A stretch of 64,000 nt of DNA from Phytopythium helicoides. Its lineage: Eukaryota > Oomycota > Peronosporomycetes > Pythiales > Pythiaceae. The position numbers and the translations under genes are program-made. Positions 55,298-64,000 of this stretch are shown here, one piece after another; position 1 is the first letter of the stretch; each line of letters begins with the position of its first letter. The stretch lies in assembly GCA_024867545.1 (NCBI GenBank), contig JANFNE010000005.1, positions 248,001 through 312,000 on the forward strand, in the 5' to 3' direction. A model generated the notes under the pieces. The model did no database searches, was not told where the DNA came from, and worked only from the letters and a program-made list of their open reading frames with translations.

Positions 55298-56821
55298 TCA
55301 CGCTGACTTCATGATACTCTTCAGCCCTCCTTCACCAACATTTAGCAGCACGTTGCTTTGTTTGTTGGCAATCAGCATTTCGGCGAGCAAGCTGTTCGAT
55401 GCATTGCCCGTAACAACCGCCTGCTTGTTCTTCGATAGTGAAGTGAGCAAGTTCAGTCGCTGCATCTCCAGCTGGTGAGTGCGAGCTTTCTCCAGCTTCT
55501 TGGAAGCAGCGCCTTCCGCTCTAGCAACAATTTCCATCGCCTTGGAGTCTCCCGAGGTTTTGATCTCTTCAACTTCGGCCTGTAACTGCAACTTCGTTGC
55601 CTCGAACTCGGCTCGAAGCAGCTGGACATCAGCCTCACATTTCGATGTGATCTCGGCTGAAATGCGTGCTGTCTCGGCATGGATCTTCTCGATCTGGAGT
55701 GCTGCGTCTGCTGTGATTTTGTTACACTGGATCTTGGTTTCTTGCTCAATTTGTTCCTGCACGAGTTTGGTATCACCTTCGACCATGTCAATCTCCTTCT
55801 GGATCTCGGCGCACTTCGCCTTGCCTGTCTGCTCCTCCTCCATCAGCATCATTTTCCGCGCGAGTTTGGTAGTATCGATCTCTTCCTTGTACTGCAGCAA
55901 CTGCATGTCGCTCATTTGCTTCATGTTTTGCTCCTTGATGGCACTCAAGTGAGTCGTACGACTCTGCATTTGCTCTTGAAACTGTGTGGGCAGCTTGACG
56001 TTTGTGATGGCGACGCTCGTGATTTGAACACCATAGTTGTTGAACTGTTTGTTCAAGTTTTTCTTGATGTCTTCAGTAACGTAGTACAACGGTTTGTGCT
56101 GGGAGGCTCCACTCGCCCCGACATCACCTGCCCCGTCCAACGCTGGGTCGAGTTTGTCTTGGCCTGGAAGCGGGTGAATTGGAGGATCAGTCGTTCCTCG
56201 ATGAACCATTTCCAATCCACCTGTGCTGAACTCCTCCTTCATGGTACCATCACGCAGCTTATATACCTCGGTGTGCATGACGCTGCGAGCAAGTCCTCGC
56301 ACTGCTTCATCTTGTGCAGCTCTGAGCTGGACTTCGAGTCCATTAGGACCGAGCTCATACACAAATCGGCGTACAAGTTCTGGATCTTCTCCTTTAGTCG
56401 TGTCACCCATGATACGAAAGATGAGGCACATGTCAATCCGAACGGTAACGTCGTCAGCTGTCTTACAGCCCTTGACGGGAGTCTCAAAGACAATATACTG
56501 TTTCGTGACGAGATGGGAGACCTTGGTGAGCGGCCCTGCCCAATGAAACCCAGCCGGCCAAACGGCGCTCTTGACGCCTTCGTTTTCATAGTCCATATCA
56601 CGACCTTGGTTTTGAACCAATGCATACATACCTTCTGGCACGCGGATATACGGCTTGACTGGGTTTCGACCTGGGTTGATCATGATGACGGTGTTTCCAT
56701 TGTAGCATGCTCCAAAGAGACGATTCGCACTATCGACACGCCATGTTTCGCAATAAAGCAGTCGAGTTTGGTGGTTGCCGCCATCAGGAAGATTAGTCTC
56801 GAAGCTCTGTCCGCCGCCCAT
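55298..56821 (-). CDS. SPFH/band-7 domain protein, flotillin-like (paralogue A)
   Basis: A single exon gives 507 residues from the ATG at 56821. The start MGGGQSFETN is a strong N-myristoylation signal, which is why I prefer it over the ATG 42 nt upstream. The SPFH domain spans about residues 55-290 (KVSHLVTKQYIVFETPVKGC; VTVRIDMCLIFRI; AVRGLARSVMHTEVYKLRDG; VQITSVAITNVKLPTQFQEQ). It contains a 45-residue Gly/Pro insert. A long coiled coil follows (EEIDTTKLARKMMLMEEEQT; ADAALQIEKIHAETARISAE), ending with NSLLAEMLIANKQSNVLLNV. Family members scaffold membrane microdomains as large oligomers. It is divergent from a second SPFH gene, 368 bp away. Confidence 0.88.
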   Translation of the reverse strand: MGGGQSFETNLPDGGNHQTRLLYCETWRVDSANRLFGACYNGNTVIMINPGRNPVKPYIRVPEGMYALVQNQGRDMDYENEGVKSAVWPAGFHWAGPLTKVSHLVTKQYIVFETPVKGCKTADDVTVRIDMCLIFRIMGDTTKGEDPELVRRFVYELGPNGLEVQLRAAQDEAVRGLARSVMHTEVYKLRDGTMKEEFSTGGLEMVHRGTTDPPIHPLPGQDKLDPALDGAGDVGASGASQHKPLYYVTEDIKKNLNKQFNNYGVQITSVAITNVKLPTQFQEQMQSRTTHLSAIKEQNMKQMSDMQLLQYKEEIDTTKLARKMMLMEEEQTGKAKCAEIQKEIDMVEGDTKLVQEQIEQETKIQCNKITADAALQIEKIHAETARISAEITSKCEADVQLLRAEFEATKLQLQAEVEEIKTSGDSKAMEIVARAEGAASKKLEKARTHQLEMQRLNLLTSLSKNKQAVVTGNASNSLLAEMLIANKQSNVLLNVGEGGLKSIMKSA

Positions 56822-57189
56822 GATAAAAGTGAAAATGAGAAGGGAGTGGTGATGCAGGTGCACAGCAGAATCGACGTGAGAAAATGTGAAGCTTGGCGAA
56901 GATTCGATTTGGAATTGGCCATGAAGAAGCGAAGAAACTGAGAGAACGATTGACTAGAATAAACGGGTGAGTTACATCCCACATTTATATGCATGAGAAG
57001 CAGCTGTCCGTTTTTGCTGACAGATTGTTCATCGAGAGTCTGCTGTGTCCGTTTTGATGTTTTTCTGGGCGGCCCGTTTCAGCCGAGGAGTCAATCAAAT
57101 TGAGGCGGATTAACGCAGTTGGCTTTCATGAAGTTGTCGAGCTGCCTAAGGACCTCATTTTTGGCATTTCATCTTCGAGCTGAGACACC
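56822..57189. other. Divergent spacer between the two SPFH genes
   Basis: This 368 bp stretch holds both promoters. A TTTATATGCATGAGA stretch near 56985-56999 could serve the minus-strand gene. I see no CCAAT cluster like those elsewhere in the window and no gene. Confidence 0.45.
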
Positions 57190-58617
57190 ATGCAGATGCT
57201 GTCAGCAATGCCTGCTGCTACTGGCTCTTCAGCACCACTTAAGCCGGTTCGCTACAATCGCCTTGTGCAACAAGACATTTCGAAGCCGATGGATGGTAAG
57301 GAAACAACATCTCTCCACGTACACACTGATGGACTTGGGTGTAAGCTCAGAGCTGTTCCTGAACAATAGCAATGCGCTACTTCAACGCAAAGTCACAAGA
57401 TGGACGCATCCCACTGGTTTTGATCCCCTCGTATCCAGTGTTTTGCAGCCTCTTCATGCAGGTGCCGTCAGGAGTGTACGTAGGGCAGTTCACTCGCTAT
57501 CGATACAGCAGATTTAACAGAAGCTAACCTTGACGGATAAAGCTGGGTTCTCAAGCAAAAGTGGAACGCGCACGACGGGTTGATGGATCCAGGGCTCAAG
57601 ATTTTCTGGGCTGGTTGGCACCGCATTTCGCACATTGTGACCAAGCAAGCGGTGTCATATTCGAACCCTGTCCGATTCTGCCCCACAGCTGACAACGTCA
57701 TGGTAGACATTGACATTTCGATCAGCTTTCAGATTGGCCCTACTGAAGACGATGCCGTCAAGTTTGTCTACTCGCTTGGAGCTCATCGCTTCGATGAGCT
57801 TCTGTACAGTCTCACAGAAGAAGCGATCCGCGGACTAGTGCACTCTGTACGCCACGACCAGGTGCACGACCTCCGCGAGGAGTTTGCGCTTGGCATGAAA
57901 AAAGACTTGAATACCAAGCTGACTGAGTACGGCGTATTCATTCACAACGTCAAGGTGACAAACGTCGATCTTCCCGAGAAGCTTTCATCGACGTTAGAAG
58001 AAACAACTGCGTTCAAGACGCGCATGGAGGAGCAAGAGAAGAACCACGAGAACCGTTTACGCATCCTACTGAACGAGGAAACCCAAAAGCTGACGGCTCT
58101 CCAGAAAGAAAACGATCGAGCAATCCAGGATCTGCTGGCAGTCAAGGCTCGCGCTATCATCCATCGCGACGAGATGCGGACAACAGCAGATGCCAAGGCG
58201 CAAGTTGCGATCGCGCAGCACAAAAGCACAAACGAAAACAAGATCAAAGAGGCGGAAGGGCTGAAGATTGACGCCGTGGCGACAGCGAGTGCAGAAACTG
58301 TCAAGCGCAAGGCAGCGCCGACCGTGGAGCTCTCGACGATCAAAGAGACCTACGATCAGTACATTTCAGTCTCGAAGATCACGCGCGAGGGTGTCATAAA
58401 GGCCGCCGAGCGTGAAGCAGCCAAAGTTTTGGCAAACGCTGAGGCGGAGGGTAACTCGGCGTCGTTTTTCGCGGAGAAGCGCAGCTTTGAGTATCAGCAG
58501 AAACGATTGAAGCTAGAAACGGAGCTCGCGCAAATCGTCCCAGTCGTCATAAGCGGCAAGAACGGCGACGACTTGATTCGTCAGACCTTCCTGCAAACGT
58601 TGGACACCAAGAAGTAG
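57190..58617 (+). CDS. SPFH/band-7 domain protein (paralogue B)
   Basis: Exons 57190-57295, 57370-57475 and 57543-58617 join in phase to 428 residues. After a short leader (MQMLSAMPAATGSSAPL) comes IPLVLIPSYPVFCSLFMQVP, a hydrophobic stretch, then the SPFH domain: WNAHDGLMDPGLKIFWAGWH, RISHIVTKQAVSYSNPVRFC, TADNVMVDIDISISFQIG, AIRGLVHSVRHDQVHDLREE and VFIHNVKVTNVDLPEKLSST. A long coiled coil follows (EMRTTADAKAQVAIAQHKST). It shares TK...TAD-V---ID and VTNV-LP with paralogue A but lacks its N-myristoylation start and its insert. The two probably form a mixed membrane scaffold after an inverted tandem duplication. Confidence 0.85.
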
Positions 58618-58910
58618 GATTATCGAATTGGTATGTAGCGTGTCGATCGAAGCCACGCTTCTGCACAATCCAGGACAGGGCACAGTTGCAGCACGGTTAG
58701 AGTTTAGCTCAAGAGTATGAATCATTTCTGCGCTCCTCTTCTCCGTCTTGAGTCATCGTTGTGACAGACCGAAGTCCATCGACAGCTGGACTCGGTCAGG
58801 GAGCAGCAGGGATCGGCTGCGGATTCCTCGAGCATCGCCAATGGCCAAACACAAATCCCCTCGGATTCTCGTGGACGATCCTGCCCAATCTGGCTCTACA
58901 ATTAGCATTT

Positions 58911-59018
58911 CTACTACATTATATTTATCTATAAATTAATTATAGTAATTTGGTTTTAATTATGTTTAGATACTTATTTAATAATATGTTTTTATAAATG
59001 ATATTATATTTATTGCAC
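58911..59018. other. AT-rich island of about 108 bp
   Basis: Almost entirely A/T, with a TATAAATTAATTATA palindrome-like core. It stands out against GC-rich surroundings and separates the housekeeping block from the esterase/nitrate-transporter block. Confidence 0.8.
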
Positions 59019-59391
59019 TAATCGGCATGGCGATCTTGTGCTGACTATGAGCTTCAATGACTTGCAATTGGACCGAGTAATCTCGACCCCACTGCTGTTG
59101 ATGCCCTGGTGATCATGGTAACGATCAAAACCGATCCAATACGCGTGCGTGGCCGTGATCCCGCCGTGATCTTGGGAGCTCTCGACGCCTCAATGGCAAG
59201 CAGCTGGTTGGCGAAGGGCATCTTTCGCGTGCCCATCCACAGTCTAGTGGATTTCCAGTCGCATCATCCGTTTTCGATGTTCAAGGAGGACAAGATATGC
59301 AGCTCCAGGACTGTGTCGCGAAGTCGTGGGCGCGAGAACCAAAGGCTCCAGTGGCATGGCGCATAAGCTCTGCTTGGTCCAGCTTTCGCAA

Positions 59392-59407
59392 CCTCATTCC
59401 CGAAATC
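59392..59407 (+). promoter_or_regulatory. Oomycete initiator-like element for the carboxylesterase
   Basis: CCTCATTCCCGAAATC matches GCTCATTYYNCAWTTT at about 12 of 16 positions (CTCATT, CCC, A, W, T). It lies about 38-53 nt upstream of the ATG at 59445. Confidence 0.4.
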
Positions 59408-59444
59408 GACGGCAACTACTCAAGCACTCGGTTCCACCCTCTCC

Positions 59445-61016
59445 ATGAAGACTCCGAGCGCGATCCTCGGGCTGGCTGGTCTCCTTCCAGCAGCCGTTAT
59501 GGCAGCAGCCAACGTAAGCGACTTCATCGCTGAAACTACTTTCGGTCCTGTCCAAGGCGTGTACGACTCCAACGTCGACGGCGTGATCGCGTTCAAGGGC
59601 ATCCCGTATGCGGCTACCACCGCTGGAGAGAACCGCTGGAAGCCTCCGCAAGATCCCGACTCGTGGACGGAGACGCTCGTGGCTGACACATTCGGTGAAG
59701 AGTGCATCCAAATCGGTTCCGGCAGTGAAGACTGCCTAACTGTCAACGTTTGGACGGCTGCGAACTCCTCAGATTCGGCTCTTCCGGTTTTCGTTTGGGT
59801 GTATGGAGGTCGCTTCACCAGTGGCGGAACCGATCTCGCTCTGTACGATGGTGCCGGGTTGGCAGCAAAGGACGTGGTTGTCGTCACGCTCAACTACCGC
59901 CTTGGCGTTTTCGGATTCCTGGCCTTGCCGGTCCTGTATGAAGAGTCCTCCACTGGGACGACCGGTAACTACGGCCATCTGGACCAAGTGAAGGCGCTCC
60001 AGTGGGTCCAGATAACATCGCTGCATTCGGTGGCGACCCGACGAAGGTGACAATTGCTGGGCAGTCTGCAGGGTGCCTCCTCAATCTATCACCTGGTGAA
60101 CTCCCCCCTTACGAAGGGTATGTTCCGCGGTGCGATCGCAGAGTCTGGGATCCGGAACGTCCGTGACCCGCTCATCGGAGAGCTTGCGACCTCCTACCGT
60201 GCCAACTACACTCATGCAATGGAGCAGGGCACCGATTACATTGCAGAGCTGAATGCGACGACTCTGGAAGAGCTCCGTGCTTTGGATGCTTCTGATCTGC
60301 TTTACGGCAACAACGAAGTTGACCCAGACTGGACTGGCACAGATATGGGGCCCCCATTCTTCCGTACGGTCATCGACGGGTACTTCATGACCGAAACCTA
60401 CAGCGAGTCACTCGCAAACGGAGCGCCGAACGACGTTGTGTTGGTCACGGGCAATAACAAGGACGAGAGCGGGGCGTCGCCGACGACGAATGTCACGGTG
60501 GCTGAGTACGAAGAGTACGCGCAAACAAAGTTCGGTGACATGGCCGACGAGTTCTTGGCTCTTTACCCTGCGACGACGACTGCGGAGGCCTCGAACCAGA
60601 CCAATAACATTGCCCGAGACATTTCGCGCGTGGGAACCTGGTTGTTCGCCAACTCGTGGGCTGAGTCCTCGTCCAAACCATTCTTCCAATACTACTGGAC
60701 GCATGCTCCGCCTGGCCAAGACGCTGGCGCGTACCACATGTCCGAGATCAACTACGTCTTCAACAACCTCTACGGCACGGACTCCCCATGGACGGACGAG
60801 GACTACGAGATCGCCGACATGATGTCCTCGTACTGGGCCAACTTTGTCAAGAACCTGGATCCGAACGGAGATGGCCTTGTGGAGTGGCCAGCGAGCTCTG
60901 CGTCGAGCAACACGACAATGCACCTGGACTCGGACGCTGGAGTGATCGCGTTGACCGATTCAAGCGACAAGCTCGACTTCATTACGCGTTGGCTGGCGAC
61001 CGAGCCAGAGTGGTAA
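59445..61016 (+). CDS. Secreted type-B carboxylesterase
   Basis: An alpha/beta-hydrolase hydrolysing carboxylic esters, secreted via a signal peptide (MKTPSAILGLAGLLPAAVMA). It is 523 residues without introns. Family landmarks: GVIAFKGIPYAATTAGENRW, GSGSEDCLTVNVWTAAN, VFVWVYGGRFTSGG (oxyanion hole region), VVTLNYRLGVFGFLA, then the nucleophile elbow GQSAG, the acid in NNKDESGA and the histidine in AGAYHMSEINYVFNN. The frame breaks twice: one base is missing at about 60010-60011 (before NIAAFGGDPTKVTIAGQSAG) and one G is extra at 60071-60073 (before SSIYHLV). The two compensate, so only about 20 residues, including the catalytic serine, are out of frame. Several N-glycosylation sites suit an extracellular enzyme. 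Confidence 0.9.
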
Positions 61017-61754
61017 GTTGCCAGAAACAGCGACCAGACTTGGGAAGCTTAGGCGCGATATCCTCCTCTCAGTTCGGATCCATGTCAGCTGTGGTCATTT
61101 CCGATCCACCTCATTGGAACTGGATGGAGGAAACTGGACTAAACACCTCCCGAGATCAACGCTAGCATGAACTTCCCTTGAGTGTAAATGAAACACGTTT
61201 TCGTCGAGTACATCACGATGTCTCCACCACTTGCCCTTGATACTTGTTTGCCCCCTTTATGTGCACGACTCCGACTACCTGCACAGTGGGCGATTGTCGT
61301 GGTCGACGTTTGCTGCGTGTGGCTCCAAGTGCATACAGCGCGTTGGTGCAGGAGCGTGTCATTCGGCTAGCCTTTCACATCATGAGGATTCCATTCGCTC
61401 GACTAGGCGAGCTAAGTGTGTCCCTGGCCCGTCTTGACTTGCCGTATCGAGAGGCAGATGCCAGCTCAGTCCATAACCAAATGCTGCTCGAATCGACCTG
61501 GACCTGATCTCGCTGACTACAGTGGACCATGAAGTGAACTGGGCAGTCAAGCCGCAAGATTGCTGAGCGGTGTGAAGAGGCAAGCTCCTCGACCTTTTCC
61601 CCCTACGTTTGGTGCAGGCGAGACCAGAGGAGACAGCTCACAGCCCCGTCCTTCCGGAGACTCATTGCTTGATCTCCTAGTCGCCACTTCAGCTTTCTCT
61701 TCCTCCAGCGCAGCTCTTACGAACGCCAAACACATCAAAAGCTTGACGTCAACG
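61017..61754. other. Spacer between esterase and nitrate transporter
   Basis: This 738 bp stretch has no gene or repeat I can support. The transporter reading frame is open from 61560 without an ATG before 61755, so part may be leader. Confidence 0.45.
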
Positions 61755-63377
61755 ATGGAGTACTTCCGCGCGACCAGAACAATCATACGGCCGCAGATCC
61801 AGATCCTCGAGGCGAACTTCTCGGCGAGCACGCACTCGGATGTTCCAGTTCTCAGCTCGTCGTCCGTCAAGACTCAACCACCAACCAGTCTTGGGGACAA
61901 ATTGCCCCAGCACGGATACCATGAGATGACTGTGGTCGCATCGGATCAGGATCCAGAGTCTGGCAATGGAGGAGTTCACCGGCCTTATATCTTCCCGATC
62001 GACACGGATCCGACGCAGAATGCCAAAGCTCGTGAGATTAAAGTTTTCAGTGCTGCTCGGCCGCACATGCGTGCTTTCCACTTCTCGTGGCTTTCCTACT
62101 GCATCATCTTCTTCGGGTGGTACGCCATCCCGCCCATGCTCCCTACGATTCAAGCTCAGCTCGACCTCACCGACGAGCAGGTATCGAACTCGGACGTGGT
62201 GTCGCTCGTCAGCACTTTCATCGGGCGTATCATCGTCGGACCGCTTTGTGATATCTACGGCGCACGAGTTATCCAGACTATGATTCTTCTCATTGGGGCG
62301 ATTCCAGTGGGTTGTGCTGGACTGGCAAACAGCTATGCGGGACTGATGATCATCCGCTTCGTCATCGGTTTCGTTGGGTCTTCTTTCGTCGTCATTTCGT
62401 CTTGGACGTCGGCCATGTTTTCTCGTGAAGTCATTGGCAGTGCTAACGCTATCACTGCTGGCTGGGGAAACTCAGGAGGAGGAATCGCGTACCTGTTGAT
62501 CCCTGTGTTGTTTGACCTCATCACTCTCAACAATGTGATTCCTGTAAGCATTGGTTGGCGCTTGGTCTTCATTCTCCCCGCCCTGCTGATGATTGCCATT
62601 GGTATATCACTCTACTACCGATCGGAAGACTGCCCATACGGAAATTACTCGGACCTGAAGCGCCGACATGCGATGGCCAACCGTGCGTATTCCGATATGC
62701 TCTTTGGCCTTGGTGTCGTCATCAAGCAGCCAGTGACTTGGATCCTGGCCTTCCACTACGCGTGCAGTTTCGGTGTCGAACTACAAGTTCAGAATGTCCT
62801 GAGCCTGTACTACTATGATGACTTCCTCAAGTCAGACTGCGACCCCGGGACGACAGAGGCGAGCTGCCACATGCTTACGCAGACCCGTGCTGGGCTCATC
62901 TCGTCGTGCTTCGGGCTGATGTGCATTTTCTCCCGCGCGGCAGGAGGTTATCTATCGGATACGATGAACCACCGCATTGCTATGAAAGGCCGCATCGTGG
63001 CGCAGATCCTGTGCTTCTCCGGTACGGCCGTCACGCTGTACTTCTACAGCCAGGTGCGCGACTTGGAGTGTAGCATCGCGTTCCTGTTACTCTTCGGGTT
63101 TTTCTCGCACGCCGCCGAGGGCACGACGTTCGCCATCGTGCCATTCGTGTGCCCCGAATACACTGGTATCACGTCAGGTATCGTTGGGGCCGGTGGCAAC
63201 CTGGGTGGTATCGCGTGGAGCCTGCTCTTCCGCGGCGTCGGGAACCGAGCCAAGTCGTTCGAGTACGTGAGCTTCTTCACTGGGGCTGCGGCCGTCCTCG
63301 CCGTGGGCATCCAGGTCGAGGGCGAGCGGTCGCTCTGGACTCGCGGCGACGCCGTGTACCTGCAGGGCCTGGGCTGA
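61755..63377 (+). CDS. NRT2: High-affinity nitrate/nitrite transporter, NRT2/NNP family (MFS)
   Basis: A proton-coupled nitrate importer of the plasma membrane. A single exon gives 540 residues from the first ATG (61755); an ATG at 61926 (MTVVASDQ) is a reasonable alternative. About 11-12 membrane helices are visible. The first NNP signature ITAGWGNSGGGIAYLL and the second GIVGAGGNLGGIAW are both present. So are the MFS loop GRIIVGPLCDIYGARVIQTM and SRAAGGYLSDTMNHR. The N-terminal about 110 residues before the first helix are long and Ser-rich. The frame is intact. Assimilation genes (nitrate or nitrite reductase) are not in this window but may lie nearby. Confidence 0.93.
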   Translation: MEYFRATRTIIRPQIQILEANFSASTHSDVPVLSSSSVKTQPPTSLGDKLPQHGYHEMTVVASDQDPESGNGGVHRPYIFPIDTDPTQNAKAREIKVFSAARPHMRAFHFSWLSYCIIFFGWYAIPPMLPTIQAQLDLTDEQVSNSDVVSLVSTFIGRIIVGPLCDIYGARVIQTMILLIGAIPVGCAGLANSYAGLMIIRFVIGFVGSSFVVISSWTSAMFSREVIGSANAITAGWGNSGGGIAYLLIPVLFDLITLNNVIPVSIGWRLVFILPALLMIAIGISLYYRSEDCPYGNYSDLKRRHAMANRAYSDMLFGLGVVIKQPVTWILAFHYACSFGVELQVQNVLSLYYYDDFLKSDCDPGTTEASCHMLTQTRAGLISSCFGLMCIFSRAAGGYLSDTMNHRIAMKGRIVAQILCFSGTAVTLYFYSQVRDLECSIAFLLLFGFFSHAAEGTTFAIVPFVCPEYTGITSGIVGAGGNLGGIAWSLLFRGVGNRAKSFEYVSFFTGAAAVLAVGIQVEGERSLWTRGDAVYLQGLG

Positions 63378-63546
63378 TGTCTCGGCTGGGCGTGTGTGTG
63401 TCAAAGCGAAATTGCCAACTTCAACCGGTTCAAGTTGAAGTGTCTGTCCCTCACCGCCGGTTGGTCAAAAACCCTCCTCCCCTCCCCCCATTGGCCGAAA
63501 CCATGTGCGGCGCACAGACACGAGCCGAGGAGCTCACTTCCGCAAG

Positions 63547-64000
63547 ATGCTGGCACCGCGCGGTCCTCCGCGCCGCGTGTGGCGCGCCCCGCTGTCCCGC
63601 GCGCTGTTCGCGTTCGTCAACGAGCTGCAGGGCAGCGACGAGGCGGTGGTGGCGCGCAGCCGCGAGGACGCTGCGCGGCCTGGGGCGCCACGAGCAGCGC
63701 GTGGAGCTGCACCTGCCGTTCTCGCCGTCTCCGTCAGGCCCGCGCGGCGTGGAGCCCGTGACCGCGTCGGCGCTGCCGCAGGCCCTGCAGACGCTCAAGC
63801 GCACAGGCGGTGGTCGAGGTGCACAACCCAGCGGCCAGGAATGCGCTCAGCGGCAAAATGATGGCCGAGCTGGCCGACGTTGTGGCGCTGCTAGAGAGCG
63901 AGGACGTCAACCGAAGACTCAACGCCGTCGTGCTCATCGGCTCCGGGGGGTGGTTCTGCGCCGGAGCGGACCTCAGGGTCGCCAAGCAGGCGCTCAGCTC
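63547..64000 (+). CDS. Enoyl-CoA hydratase/isomerase family, ECHDC1-like (partial, runs off window)
   Basis: The start at 63547 reads MLAPRGPPRRVWRAPLSRAL, a basic, Ala/Arg-rich leader that could be a mitochondrial signal. The crotonase core appears near the end: VEVHNPAARNALSGKMMAEL, then VVLIGSGGWFCAGADLRVAK. NP-RNALSGKMM and the CAGADL oxyanion loop resemble ECHDC1-type ethylmalonyl-CoA decarboxylases. Two frame changes lie between, near 63655-63680 and near 63806. The middle reads well as GLGRHEQRVELHLPFSPSPS in the second frame. The 3' part is outside the window, so the catalytic residues and exact subfamily cannot be checked. CCAAT-type boxes (ATTGG at 63490-63494) precede it. Confidence 0.72.

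Larger units (their letters stand above)
58618..59444. other. Spacer with AT-rich island
   Basis: This 827 bp stretch has no gene I can support. It contains an AT-rich island at about 58911-59018, and an initiator-like element near its right end. An open frame at 59109-59366 has no recognisable motif. Confidence 0.5.

Noticed and set aside
59109..59366. Small gene between the SPFH pair and the esterase
   Set aside because: The frame has no recognisable motif and no clear start context or splice continuity.
1..64000. Bacterial-type operons, CRISPR arrays, phage or defence islands
   Set aside because: The genes are eukaryotic, intron-containing and individually promoted; no direct-repeat arrays or phage genes are seen.

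Overview
The window looks like oomycete nuclear DNA (Phytophthora/Pythium relatives). It carries eukaryotic genes with many GT-AG introns of about 45-85 nt, several with CTAAC-type branch points, packed with intergenic gaps often of 20-500 bp. An axonemal dynein intermediate chain implies a flagellated stage. Several start sites carry a sequence close to the oomycete initiator GCTCATTYYNCAWTTT. CCAAT/ATTGG pentamers are frequent upstream of genes. No tRNA, rRNA, CRISPR array or intact transposon was recognised.

Layout. 0-10.6 kb: an unrecognised partial gene, SEC61 gamma, RAD52 with a polyglutamine tail, a PH-domain PI 4-kinase and a RalGAP beta-like protein. 10.8-18 kb: an ENT nucleoside transporter, an EF-hand protein and an RMC1/Mic1-like protein. 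18.3-24.9 kb: a B-box-like zinc-finger protein, then two head-to-head histone H2A.X-type genes inside a roughly 1.1 kb inverted duplication, then SGF29. 25-33.4 kb: a very large rabconnectin-3/DMXL/Rav1-like gene. 33.5-43.6 kb: dynein intermediate chain 1, an ankyrin protein, a BLTP3-like chorein protein and a membrane protein with a C-terminal PX domain. 43.7-58.6 kb: kinesin-14, Rab GDI, Arp4/BAF53-like actin-related protein, a SPIRAL1-like protein, RRP9, an EHD-like GTPase with a membrane segment, and a divergent pair of SPFH-domain paralogues. 58.6-64 kb: an AT-rich spacer, then a secreted carboxylesterase, an NRT2-type nitrate transporter and a partial enoyl-CoA hydratase/ECHDC1-like gene.

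Functionally the window is mostly housekeeping, with a clear excess of endomembrane genes: PI4K, RalGAP beta, RMC1, DMXL, BLTP3, the PX protein, Rab GDI, the EHD-like GTPase and the SPFH proteins. The last 5 kb faces the environment (esterase, nitrate uptake). These genes are individually transcribed; I see no operon-like logic.

An important caveat is that many conserved genes are interrupted by single-base indels, often in homopolymers, with conserved protein continuing at once in another frame. I read these as residual assembly errors. Exon coordinates come from conserved protein continuity and GT/AG sites read by eye.
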